A DNA stretch of 64,000 nucleotides from CAZOOM01 sp964460795 (GTDB lineage Bacteria > Omnitrophota > Omnitrophia > Omnitrophales > Aquincolibacteriaceae), in NCBI GenBank assembly GCA_964460795.1, contig CAYWRU010000007.1:1-64000 (forward strand), in the 5' to 3' direction. The position numbers were made by a program, and so were the translations under genes. The notes beneath the pieces were generated by a model, which worked only from the letters and a program-made list of their open reading frames with translations, was not told the DNA's origin and did not search any database. This document shows positions 44,612 to 52,570 of the stretch, piece after piece; position 1 is the first letter of the stretch; each line of letters begins with the position of its first letter.

Positions 44612-45423
44612 GTGCTTTTTTAGTCTTGATGTGGAAACCGCTGGTTGCTTGTTTAATCCTCACGGGGATTCACACGTATTTGGGGGTTCATGTCATTGAG
44701 CGCAAAGTTATTTTTGTGGATTTGGCGCTTGCACAAATTGCAGCCCTTGGTGCAGTCCTGGCCTATTTGCTTGGCCGGGATCTGCACAGCGGGGTCACTT
44801 ACTGGTGTTCGCTTTTTGCAACATTTTTAGGGGCATTGATTTTCTCCTGGACCCGGATGCGGCGGGAAAAGATTCCGCAAGAAGCTATCATTGGAATTGT
44901 CTATGCAGTTGCTGCTGCGGCTGCAGTGCTGATCTTAAGCCGGGCACCGGAGGGCGATGAAGAGATCCGCCATATGCTGGTGGGAAATATCCTTCTGGTG
45001 GACGGAAAGGAGATCCTGCACATGGCCCTGCTTTACAGTGCCATCGGATACTTTCATTGGATTTTTCGCAAAAGATTTCTGATGATTTCAACTCAGCCGG
45101 AGGAAGCTTATCGAATCGGCATGAAAATCAAGGTCTGGGATATTCTTTTTTATCTCTCGTTTGGTTTGGTGGTAACAAGTTCCGTTCATATTGCCGGGGT
45201 GCTTTTGGTTTTTTCCTTTCTCATAGTCCCGGCCGTGGGCGCTGTTTTGTTCAGTGACAAGGTACGCACCCGATTGCTTTTGGGCTGGGGGATGGGTGCG
45301 GCAGCCAGCGCAGCCGGAATGATCTTATCCTATTATTATGATCTGCCGACCGGGGCCACAGTTGTTTGTGCCTTCGGAGGGCTATTGATGGTCATGGCCT
45401 TCATGAGAAAACTTTTCAGTTAG
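44608..45423 (+). CDS. Metal ABC transporter permease (ZnuB/MntB family)
   Basis: 271 residues with seven to eight membrane helices. HTYLGVHVIERKVIFVDLAL near the N-terminus and VHIAGVLLVFSFLIVPA near residue 190 are typical of ABC-3 family permeases for zinc, manganese or iron. The gene is translationally coupled to the binding protein. The expected ATPase gene does not follow; it must be encoded elsewhere or shared. Confidence 0.85.
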   Translation: MSAFLVLMWKPLVACLILTGIHTYLGVHVIERKVIFVDLALAQIAALGAVLAYLLGRDLHSGVTYWCSLFATFLGALIFSWTRMRREKIPQEAIIGIVYAVAAAAAVLILSRAPEGDEEIRHMLVGNILLVDGKEILHMALLYSAIGYFHWIFRKRFLMISTQPEEAYRIGMKIKVWDILFYLSFGLVVTSSVHIAGVLLVFSFLIVPAVGAVLFSDKVRTRLLLGWGMGAAASAAGMILSYYYDLPTGATVVCAFGGLLMVMAFMRKLFS

Positions 45424-45478
45424 TTGATCAATAAGTAAACACGCGAAATAGATTAGTACAAAGGAATAGAAAGGAGAG

Positions 45479-45508
45479 ATGACACGACGAGCTAAGATGC
45501 GGTATGAT
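45479..45508 (+). promoter_or_regulatory. Possible promoter for the two small helical genes
   Basis: ATGACA (45479-45484) and TATGAT (45503-45508) are 18 bases apart. Transcription would start near 45515. Confidence 0.45.
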
Positions 45509-45537
45509 AGCAGCCTGCAAAACGAAAGCATGGATTC

Positions 45538-45780
45538 ATGGTAAGTGATAAAGAGAAAATCAACGGCTGGATTAAAGAGCTCCTTCTTTGTTTAGAAGAA
45601 GAAGATATCGGCGTCAGTCTCTTTACGAATCATTATCAGGAAGAGAGCGAGCTGGATTTTTTTTCCAAGGAAGACAGGCCCGGGGTCGTTAAGCATCTTA
45701 AGAAACTGACCCGTGACAGCAAGCGACACAAAAAATTTCTTCGCGCCCTCATTCAACTTCTTGAGAAGGAAATTGCATGA
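45538..45780 (+). CDS. Small helical protein of unknown function
   Basis: 80 residues, mostly charged helix, with EEEDIGVSLFTNHYQEESEL and KRHKKFLRALIQLLEKE. The acidic and histidine positions recall half of a four-helix ferritin-like bundle, but no family is clear. It overlaps the next gene by ATGA and is probably translated together with it. No ribosome binding site is evident. Confidence 0.5.
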   Translation: MVSDKEKINGWIKELLLCLEEEDIGVSLFTNHYQEESELDFFSKEDRPGVVKHLKKLTRDSKRHKKFLRALIQLLEKEIA

Positions 45781-46025
45781 AAATGGAATTTCTGAAAACC
45801 CTTTGGACGCTTCGGTTTGAAAAAATCCGGGATACGGAAGATGATGCGGCATGGCGCTATCAGAAACTGATGGATCAAGTCTCTCTTCTCTTGGGGGCTC
45901 AGCATGCGACTGTAAAGGTGCTGAAGCGGCTTGTTCAAGAAGAGCTACATCATGGTCAAATTGCCCGTGAGCTTGTCGAGATATGCAAGAAAAACCATCC
46001 AGATATTGAGGTCACGGATCATTGA
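45777..46025 (+). CDS. Small helical protein with ExxH motif, possibly ferritin-like
   Basis: 82 residues. DDAAWRYQKLMDQVSLLL and KRLVQEELHHGQIARELVEI form two long helices. The EELHH segment is like the iron-binding ExxH helix of rubrerythrin and ferritin-like proteins. With its 80-residue neighbour it could assemble a bundle. The metal-binding idea is inference. Confidence 0.5.
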   Translation: MKMEFLKTLWTLRFEKIRDTEDDAAWRYQKLMDQVSLLLGAQHATVKVLKRLVQEELHHGQIARELVEICKKNHPDIEVTDH

Positions 46026-46123
46026 GGGGCCGGCCCTAAAGGTTTTTGATGCCTGGAGTTTTCCCTTCCATAATCCTAAAATTTTCCCATCAAACTTGCC
46101 GCACAACCTACGGAGACCTGATA

Positions 46124-46690
46124 ATGAGAAAAAGCTTCCGGGGAATCATAGTGGGATTTATCTTTTTTTACCTTATCGCCTTTGGGCACAACCTCATTTG
46201 TGCTGAAGACGAATCGGCGTCGGTGCAGACTCTTACAGTTCAAAGTAAGGCCTTCCATCAAAATCATAAAATCCCGTCCCGGTTTACTTGTGATGGAGAC
46301 GATGTTTCGCCAGACCTTGCATGGAGCAATGTTCCCAAAGGAACCGAAAGCTATGTGGTGATTGTGGATGATCCAGATGCTCCCAAGGGAACCTGGGTGC
46401 ATTGGGTGGTCTACAATATTCCGCTTCCGGTCACAAATCTTCCTCAGGGGTTGCCGCACGAAGAGATGCTGGCCAATGGGGAGCTTCAAGGAATGACGGA
46501 TTTTGGGCGAGTTGGATATGGCGGTCCCTGTCCTCCTTCAGGAACGCACCGGTATTTTTTCAAAGTCTACGCGCTGGACACCATGCTGGATTTTAAGGCA
46601 GGAGCGTCCAAATCAGAAGTGGAAGCGGCCATGACGGGGCACATCCTGGCCCAAGGCGAACTCATGGGAAAGTATCAAAGGAAAAAGTGA
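46124..46690 (+). CDS. YbhB/YbcL-family phosphatidylethanolamine-binding-like protein, exported
   Basis: About 188 residues. A signal peptide (FRGIIVGFIFFYLIAFGHNLICA) is followed by the PEBP fold with FTCDGDDVSPDLAWSNVP, VDDPDAPKGTWVHWVVYNI and GPCPPSGTHRYFFKVYALD, the anion-binding pocket motifs. GGAG about ten bases upstream supports ATG 46124 over the longer frame from 46046. The function of bacterial members is poorly defined. Confidence 0.85.
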   Translation: MRKSFRGIIVGFIFFYLIAFGHNLICAEDESASVQTLTVQSKAFHQNHKIPSRFTCDGDDVSPDLAWSNVPKGTESYVVIVDDPDAPKGTWVHWVVYNIPLPVTNLPQGLPHEEMLANGELQGMTDFGRVGYGGPCPPSGTHRYFFKVYALDTMLDFKAGASKSEVEAAMTGHILAQGELMGKYQRKK

Positions 46691-46822
46691 AGAGTGAAGT
46701 GTGGAGAAGTGAAGCGTAGAAAATGTGAAGAGTGAAAGGTGAAACGTTAAAAGTGGTTTATTGCTTTAAAAAATAAACAGATTTTGATTGCCCTTCACGG
46801 CTTCACACTTCACGTTTCACAA
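46686..46822. repeat. Degenerate palindromic element (GTGAAG/CTTCAC words)
   Basis: GTGAAGAGTGAAGTGTGG and further GTGAA words on the left are complemented by CTTCACGGCTTCACACTTCAC and GTTTCAC on the right, with an AT-rich middle. It ends directly at the yjbQ start. Confidence 0.75.
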
Positions 46823-46823
46823 A

Positions 46824-47255
46824 ATGATTGAGTTTAAAATGAAGTCTTTAACTGAACATCTCTGGTTTCAGACGCGCGAAAAGCGTGAGTATATCAATAT
46901 CACTCCGCAAGTCGAGACGCTCGTCAAAAAGAGTGGAATCCAAGAAGGGCTTTGTCTTGTGAATGCTATGCACATCACGGCAAGTGTCTATATTAACGAT
47001 GATGAGCGTGGATTGATCGCGGATTTTGATGAATTTCTTGAAAAAATAGCACCTTACAGTGTACCCAAATACCGTCATCATCAGACAGGGGAAGACAACG
47101 GCGATGCTCATTTAAAGCGCCAGCTTTTTGGGCGTGAAGTCGTGGTGGCGGTGACGAAAGGGAAATTGGATTTTGGTCCTTGGGAACAAATATTCTATGC
47201 CGAATTTGACGGCAAGCGCCGTAAGCGGGTTTTAGTCAAAATCATTGGTGAATAA
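46824..47255 (+). CDS. YjbQ/UPF0047 family protein
   Basis: About 143 residues with the conserved core: REKREYINITPQVETLVKKS, CLVNAMHITASVYINDDERG, HHQTGEDNGDAHLKRQLFG and GPWEQIFYAEFDGKRRKRV. Members can complement thiamine-phosphate synthase loss weakly; their true role is unknown. The upstream in-frame ATG at 46788 lies in the palindromic element, so ATG 46824 (or 46839) is the likelier start. Confidence 0.85.
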   Translation: MIEFKMKSLTEHLWFQTREKREYINITPQVETLVKKSGIQEGLCLVNAMHITASVYINDDERGLIADFDEFLEKIAPYSVPKYRHHQTGEDNGDAHLKRQLFGREVVVAVTKGKLDFGPWEQIFYAEFDGKRRKRVLVKIIGE

Positions 47256-47262
47256 CAAAAGA

Positions 47263-47352
47263 GAGTCCACAGTGCTTAGTACACAGTACATAGTTCAGAA
47301 TGCGCCGAAAAATCTCTTGTATGACTATGTGCTATAGACTGTGTACTGTGTA
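47263..47352. repeat. Degenerate palindromic element (AGTACACAGTAC/GTACTGTGTACT words)
   Basis: CACAGTGCTTAGTACACAGT and ACATAGTTCA on the left face GACTATGTGCTATAGACTGT and GTACTGTGTACTA on the right. It fills the yjbQ-ubiD gap. Confidence 0.75.
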
Positions 47353-47359
47353 CTAATCT

Positions 47360-49192
47360 ATGTGTTATCAAAATTTGCGCACTACCATCCTTGATTTAGA
47401 AAAGCACGGTCATTTGGTTCGGATCCGCGAAGAAGTGGATCCGAATCTTGAAATGGCGGCCATTCACCGGGCGGTTTTCCAAGCACAGGGGCCCGCAATC
47501 TTCTTTGAAAGAGTGAAGGGGAGCCCTTTTCCTGCAGTCTCCAATCTTTTTGGCACGGTCGAACGTGCGAAATTTATTTTTCGCCGCACCTGGCAACCAG
47601 TCTGCGATTTGGTCCGGGCCAAAGGGGATCCTCTCGATATTCTGCGTCGTCCTTTTCATTATTGGAGAACACCGCTTACGGCTCTAACGGCTCTTCCTCG
47701 CCGTGTCTATGGCGGAGCGGTATTTCACGACACGACATCGCTCGATCAACTTCCTCAAATCAAATGCTGGCCCGATGATGGCGGTCCGTTTATTCTTCTT
47801 CCACAAGTTTATACGGAGGATCCAGAAAAGCCCGGGCCTTGGAATTCCAATTTGGGTATGTACCGCATCCAACTTTCTGGCAATGAGTACGCATTTGGCA
47901 AAGAAATCGGACTGCATTATCAGATCCGGCGAGATATCGGAATTCATCACACCAAAGCGCAGACAAGGGGAGAGCCGCTTCGTGTCAGTGTCTTTGTGGG
48001 CGGGCCTTTGGCGCACAGTTTTGCGGCCGTCATGTATTTGCCGGAAGGTCTCTCGGAACTGCACTTGGCCGGAGCACTTACGGGCCGGGCTTTTCGATAT
48101 GCGAAAAAAGACGGATTTACGATTTCAGCCGATGCAGATTTTTGTATCACGGGATGGATTGATCCACAGGCCACTAAACCGGAGGGTCCCTTTGGTGATC
48201 ATTTAGGATATTACAGTCTGAAGCATCCCTTTCCTTTTATGCGGGTTGAAAAAATTTATCATCGAAAAGATGCGGTATGGCCGTTTACAGTGGTGGGTCG
48301 GCCGCCTCAGGAAGATTCGGTCTTCGGCCAATTGGTGCAGGAGATGGCTGGACCTGTGATTTCCCGGGAGATTCCGGGTATTAAGGAAGTGCATGCGGTG
48401 GATGCAAGCGGAGTTCATCCCTTGCTGCTTGCGATTGGTCATGAGCGGTATGCTCCTTATCAGGAAAGGGAGCCGCGAGAGATCTTAAAAGGCGCGAATG
48501 CACTTTTAGGATACGGACCCTGCGCTTTAGCGAAATATGTTTTGATTGCCGCACACGAAGACGACCCTAAACTGAGTACGCGGGATATCCTCGGGTTTTT
48601 CCGCCATCTTTTGGAGCGTGTGGATTTTCGCCGCGATCTTCATTTTCAAACTCGCACGACCATGGACACGCTGGATTATACCGGAGGCGCCTTGAATGCA
48701 GGATCCAAAGTAGTGATCGCTGCAGCTGGAAAAAAAATCCGAGATTTGATGCCGGCTTTTCCAAGCGACATTCGCCTGCCTGAGGGATATGAGCGTCCTC
48801 GCATGGTAATGCCGGGGATTGCGGCGGTTCGGGCTCCGAAATTTTCTTCCTATGACGAGGAACAGGTTCGAATGGATCTTTTGGCTAAGTTTCTGGAGCC
48901 TCAGCGCGCTTTTCATCAGCTTCCGCTCATTCTTTTGGTGGATGACAGTGAATTTGTTTCGTCCAGTTTTCAGAATTTCCTTTGGGTGACTTTTACCCGT
49001 TCCAATCCCTCGCATGATCTTTACGGCGTGGGGAGTTTTCAAAAATTCAAACACTGGGGATGTGACGGTCCTCTCCTGATCGATGCGCGGATCAAACCGC
49101 ACCATGCTCCGGTCCTGGAAGAGGATCCAAAGATTTTGGAACGAATCAAGGCTTTGGCCGGTCCCTCCGGCCCACTCCACGGTATCATTTAA
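47360..49192 (+). CDS. UbiD-family decarboxylase
   Basis: 610 residues of a UbiD-type prenylated-FMN-dependent (de)carboxylase. N-terminal DLEKHGHLVRIREEVDPNLE, central RDIGIHHTKAQTRGEPLRVSV, GPFGDHLGYYS and later PFTVVGRPPQEDS are family hallmarks. The protein is longer than E. coli UbiD (about 500), as in many anaerobe homologues, and the acid substrate cannot be named. The prenyl-FMN-making partner UbiX is not in the window. Confidence 0.85.
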   Translation: MCYQNLRTTILDLEKHGHLVRIREEVDPNLEMAAIHRAVFQAQGPAIFFERVKGSPFPAVSNLFGTVERAKFIFRRTWQPVCDLVRAKGDPLDILRRPFHYWRTPLTALTALPRRVYGGAVFHDTTSLDQLPQIKCWPDDGGPFILLPQVYTEDPEKPGPWNSNLGMYRIQLSGNEYAFGKEIGLHYQIRRDIGIHHTKAQTRGEPLRVSVFVGGPLAHSFAAVMYLPEGLSELHLAGALTGRAFRYAKKDGFTISADADFCITGWIDPQATKPEGPFGDHLGYYSLKHPFPFMRVEKIYHRKDAVWPFTVVGRPPQEDSVFGQLVQEMAGPVISREIPGIKEVHAVDASGVHPLLLAIGHERYAPYQEREPREILKGANALLGYGPCALAKYVLIAAHEDDPKLSTRDILGFFRHLLERVDFRRDLHFQTRTTMDTLDYTGGALNAGSKVVIAAAGKKIRDLMPAFPSDIRLPEGYERPRMVMPGIAAVRAPKFSSYDEEQVRMDLLAKFLEPQRAFHQLPLILLVDDSEFVSSSFQNFLWVTFTRSNPSHDLYGVGSFQKFKHWGCDGPLLIDARIKPHHAPVLEEDPKILERIKALAGPSGPLHGII

Positions 49193-49590
49193 CGGTGTCA
49201 CCTTGTCATGGTTGGATGCTGCAGGATTCTCATGGATTGAAAATGAGGTTGGGAAATTCTCCTTCAGAATCGCTCGACCCGCAGGGATAGATTCTGGATG
49301 GTGCGGATCTCGCTCCACTTCACCTCGGATTTCCCATTCCATCGGAAATCCGGGCTCAGAGGTTCTTTCGGAGAATTTTCCAACCTCTTGTAAATTTGCA
49401 GATGATTTCGATGTGTCAGAAGGGGAGCTCTGGAGCCGCCCTTTCGATGGAATGGAAAGGGCGTGCGGAAGCGCAGTGAGGAGCGCTCAAACCGGAGTCT
49501 ATATTTGCGCTCCGAGCGGTCCTCGCAGGACACAGCGGAAGCATCTGCTAGAAATGAGAAAACCCTTATTTTTGAACTTTTTTGAGAAAG
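49193..49590. other. Non-coding region with a nested inverted repeat
   Basis: GAGGTTGGGAAATTCTCC (49245-49262) pairs with GGAGAATTTTCCAACCTC (49370-49387) at 17 of 18 positions. Inside, GGATTTCC (49327-49334) pairs with GGAAATCC (49344-49351). Further GC-rich half-palindromes follow to 49545. No gene is credible here; the long frames in this area show no protein-like features. Confidence 0.55.
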
Positions 49591-49647
49591 TTGACAAAAG
49601 TAAAGGGTGTATATACACTATTATTTACAGTTAGTTATTGTATATAC
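49591..49647 (+). promoter_or_regulatory. Promoter with two GTATATAC operator-like palindromes
   Basis: TTGACA (49591-49596), 17 bases, TACACT (49614-49619). The 8-bp palindrome GTATATAC occurs at 49609-49616, overlapping the -10 box, and again at 49640-49647, 31 bp on, about three helical turns. The downstream protein has its own ribbon-helix-helix-like domain, so autoregulation is plausible. Confidence 0.65.
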
Positions 49648-49674
49648 ATCATTTAAACCACCCTTGGGGGCAGC

Positions 49675-51060
49675 ATGGGTCTGAAAAGAAAAGTCAAAAA
49701 AACGAAGACTCAGCCGCAAGCACCTGCCGCTGAAAGCCGTTTGATTTCCATCCGCATGCCGGAAGCCATGATTGACCAGCTCCGTAAACGTGCCACCCGC
49801 GAGGGGAATGTGGCTTACCAAAAACTGATCAAGAATTTTGTGGCTGAAGGGCTGGCTGAAAATGGGACCGCCAATATTGCCGGATCCAAGAATCAGATTA
49901 AAACATCCGCGAAAAGCTCTGAGATGACCCAGGAGGCCCTGGCCCGTATCGGCACTCCCTATGTTCAGAAAAATGACATCAAGCGCGTCAAAGCTCCTCA
50001 CCAGCAGCGGCATAAGGAGACAGTGATTGCTCAGGACATTGAGCGTCTGGCCAAACGTTTAGCGCCGTATTACAAGAACTTTGCCGGCAAACGATTTTTG
50101 ATTACCGGTGCTTTTGGATTTTTAGGCAAGTACATGGTCCATCTTCTTCGGTATTTAAATGATGAAGTTCTCAAGGAAAAAACCACGGCGCTTTTGCTGG
50201 ATAATTTCGTGACGGGATACGAACAATTGGTGGGTCTTGATAAACATCTTCAGTTCATCCGCCATGACGTGATCCAGCCTTTTGATACCGATCTGGATGT
50301 GGACTACATTCTTCATATGGCAGGGATTGCTTCGCCGGTTTACTACACCAAGTATCCAATTGAAACCATGGATGTGGGAACTGTGGGGACTCGTCTCATG
50401 CTTGAGTTGGCGGTTCGAAAAAATGTTAAAAGCTTTCTTTTTACGAGCTCCAGTGAAGTTTATGGTGATCCGGATTCACGTCATGTCCCGACCACGGAAG
50501 ATTATAATGGAAACGTGTCGGTGAATGGTCCGCGTTCCTGCTACGATGAATCGAAGCGATTTGGTGAAACCATGTGCATGGCTTTTCACCGGGTTTACAA
50601 TTTGCCGGTCAAAATAGTCCGTCCATTTAACGTCTACGGTCCGGGAATTCGTCCGGATGATTTTCGCGTGCTTCCGAACTTTATTGAACACGCGCTTCGC
50701 CGTGAGCCGCTTCCGATTCACGGAGATGGGCGTAATACACGATCCTTTTGTTATATCTCAGATTCCATCGAAGCCATTTTTAGAATTCTCTTCAGTGATG
50801 CCGAAGGCGAGGCTTTTAATGTGGGAAATCCGGGGCCGGAACTTTCGGTAACGGAGTTGGCTCATAAAGTGGCTGAAGTCATGCCGTATCCTCTGAAAAT
50901 TGTAAATATTGATCCACCGCATGCGGTCTATGCCAGTTCGGATCCCAAGCGCCGGTGTCCGGATATTTCCAAATTGACGCGCATCACGGGATTTGAACCC
51001 CAGATTTCGCTCAAAGAAGGACTCAAGCGAACCATTCGCTGGTTCTCCGAAAGAGCCTAA
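49675..51060 (+). CDS. Ribbon-helix-helix domain fused to a UDP-glucuronate decarboxylase-like epimerase
   Basis: 461 residues. Residues about 20-60 (LISIRMPEAMIDQLRKRA, then VAYQKLIKNFVAEGL) look like a CopG/MetJ-type DNA-binding domain. A basic linker follows to about 130. The rest is an extended SDR with FLITGAFGFLGKYM (NAD-binding), a TSSSEVYGDP serine site, YDESKRFGE (catalytic Y-x-x-x-K), RPFNVYGPGIRP and DGRNTRSFCYISD, closest to UDP-glucuronate decarboxylase/UXS. Such enzymes make UDP-xylose-type sugars. A DNA-binding N-terminus on this enzyme is unusual. The gene heads a sugar-modification cluster. Confidence 0.8.
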   Translation: MGLKRKVKKTKTQPQAPAAESRLISIRMPEAMIDQLRKRATREGNVAYQKLIKNFVAEGLAENGTANIAGSKNQIKTSAKSSEMTQEALARIGTPYVQKNDIKRVKAPHQQRHKETVIAQDIERLAKRLAPYYKNFAGKRFLITGAFGFLGKYMVHLLRYLNDEVLKEKTTALLLDNFVTGYEQLVGLDKHLQFIRHDVIQPFDTDLDVDYILHMAGIASPVYYTKYPIETMDVGTVGTRLMLELAVRKNVKSFLFTSSSEVYGDPDSRHVPTTEDYNGNVSVNGPRSCYDESKRFGETMCMAFHRVYNLPVKIVRPFNVYGPGIRPDDFRVLPNFIEHALRREPLPIHGDGRNTRSFCYISDSIEAIFRILFSDAEGEAFNVGNPGPELSVTELAHKVAEVMPYPLKIVNIDPPHAVYASSDPKRRCPDISKLTRITGFEPQISLKEGLKRTIRWFSERA

Positions 51061-51122
51061 AAAGTAAGGTATCAGATAACAGATTACAGATACCAGATAG
51101 CAAAAAACCAAAAGGAGTTGTG

Positions 51123-51539
51123 ATGGAAACGTTAAAACATATTGGCCCTGCCGTAACGGATGCGCGCGGAGAAATTCATAATCTTTTTGAGGGAAGGATC
51201 GAACACATTGCGTTGATCACCTCCAAAAAAGGAACGGTGCGAGCCAATCATTATCACAAGCAGGATCATCAGTATATTTATCTGGTGAGTGGTGCATTCA
51301 ACAGCCATTCCGTGGACACGCGGGACACGAAAAAACGCCTGGTTCTTAAAGTGAAGCCAGGGGATCTGGTGGAAACACCTGCTTTGATTGCGCACGCTCA
51401 GGAATTTACCGAAGATTCTGTTTTCCTTGCGCTCACGACCCGTCAGCGTGAACAGGGAAAATATGAGGATGACACGATTGCTTATCCGGTCATTGAAGGA
51501 TATCTGAATCCCAAACTTCAGCAAGCCAAAGTGAACTAA
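51123..51539 (+). CDS. Cupin-domain sugar-modification protein
   Basis: 138 residues of single cupin fold with VRANHYHKQDHQYIYLVSG (metal-ligand histidines) and PGDLVETPALIAHAQEF. AAGGAG six bases upstream supports ATG 51123. Together with the flanking epimerase, reductase and C-methyltransferase it is probably a nucleotide-sugar isomerase/epimerase-like or sensor protein. The exact reaction is unknown. Confidence 0.65.
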   Translation: METLKHIGPAVTDARGEIHNLFEGRIEHIALITSKKGTVRANHYHKQDHQYIYLVSGAFNSHSVDTRDTKKRLVLKVKPGDLVETPALIAHAQEFTEDSVFLALTTRQREQGKYEDDTIAYPVIEGYLNPKLQQAKVN

Positions 51540-51544
51540 AGGTT

Positions 51545-51692
51545 CATGTTAAATCCCAAAAACCAAAATCCAAATTCCAAGCAAACTCCAAAAATCAAAC
51601 TCCAAAGCCTGAAACTTTGGGGGTTGAAAATTGGAAGTTGTGATTTGTTTGGTGTTTGGGATGTGGGGTTTGGAATTTTAGATTTTGATGAG
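51545..51692. repeat. Degenerate palindromic element (CCAAA/TTTGG words)
   Basis: AAATCCCAAAAACCAAAATC and AACTCCAAAAATC words face TTTGTTTGGTGTTTGGGATG and GGGGTTTGGAATTTTAG. It shares its word set with the elements at 6888, 32630 and 62815. Confidence 0.75.
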
Positions 51693-51700
51693 GCTCACTG

Positions 51701-52432
51701 ATGAATCGCATCATCCTGATTACCGGTGCTTCGCGCGGTTTGGGGCTTGCTCTGGCGGAAAAGTTTATTTCAGCCGGGGATACGGTGTATGGAGTGAGCC
51801 GGACCCGTAAGCATTGGAAGGACATTCCGGATTCTTTGATCGATAGCGGCCGTTTTCATCTATCGACACTCGATCTTTCCTTAGAATCCGAGATCCAGAA
51901 ATGGCTTCAAGGTATTTCAAAGAAAAAAAAACAGATTGATCTCGTCATCAATAATGCTGGCATCGGAACGCGGCTTGCCCCGGTTGAGAAAATATCTCGC
52001 AGGGAGCTTCAAAAATCTTTTGAGCAAAATTTATTCAGCGCTTTTTTTGTGTCGAAGCATGCCCTGCCGATTTTAAAAAAACAGAAGCAGGGAACAATTT
52101 TTAATGTGTCGTCTATGGCGGGAGTCCGCTCCGTTCCCCGTCTTTTTTCTTATTCGGCCGCTAAGTTTGGACTCCTTGCCCTTTCTCAGGCTGTGGCCAA
52201 AGAAAATGCGGATTGGCCGGTTAAGTGTATTACGATCTGCCCGGGGGGGATGAATACGACCATGCGCTCCGATCTTTTTGGGAAAGACGATGCGGCCAAG
52301 CAGCAGAGCCCGGAATTTGTGGCGGATATCATCTTTCAAATCGCTCAAAACAAAATCAAGGTGGAATCCGGGGGTCATATTGTCATTCGCCATGGTCAAA
52401 TTACCGGAATCTTTCCGCCGCCTGGAGCTTAA
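51701..52432 (+). CDS. Short-chain dehydrogenase/reductase
   Basis: 243 residues of a classical SDR: TGASRGLGLA (NAD(P) loop), NNAGIG, a catalytic serine in NVSSMAG and YSAAKFG (Y-x-x-x-K). The arginine after Y-G-V-S (SRTRKHW) suggests NADP(H). Its place in the sugar cluster suggests a ketosugar reductase, but general SDRs act on many alcohols. Confidence 0.75.
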   Translation: MNRIILITGASRGLGLALAEKFISAGDTVYGVSRTRKHWKDIPDSLIDSGRFHLSTLDLSLESEIQKWLQGISKKKKQIDLVINNAGIGTRLAPVEKISRRELQKSFEQNLFSAFFVSKHALPILKKQKQGTIFNVSSMAGVRSVPRLFSYSAAKFGLLALSQAVAKENADWPVKCITICPGGMNTTMRSDLFGKDDAAKQQSPEFVADIIFQIAQNKIKVESGGHIVIRHGQITGIFPPPGA

Positions 52433-52439
52433 AATATAA

Positions 52440-52560
52440 ATCCGAAATCCTAAGCACGAAATCCGAAACAAATTCAAAAATTAAATATCAAATGTTTTAA
52501 ACATTCGAATTTTAGTATTCGAAATTGTTTCGAATTTCGTATTTCGAGATTCGAATTTAA
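52440..52560. repeat. Degenerate palindromic element (CGAAAT/ATTTCG words)
   Basis: ATCCGAAATCC, CACGAAATCCGAAAC and TTCAAAAATT on the left face TTCGAATTTCGTATTTCGAG and ATTCGAATTT on the right. Confidence 0.7.
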
Positions 52561-52570
52561 AAAGGTGTTT

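Noticed and set aside
48527..49342. Long minus-strand frame opposite ubiD
   Set aside because: It is antisense to a well-supported UbiD gene and has no recognisable motifs, so it is a shadow.
49083..49634. 183-codon plus-strand frame after ubiD
   Set aside because: It starts inside ubiD in another frame and crosses the inverted-repeat region; composition is not protein-like.
51061..51110. Word-repeat CAGATAACAGATTACAGATACC before the cupin gene
   Set aside because: Only one arm is present, with no complementary arm nearby; probably a remnant of a palindromic element.
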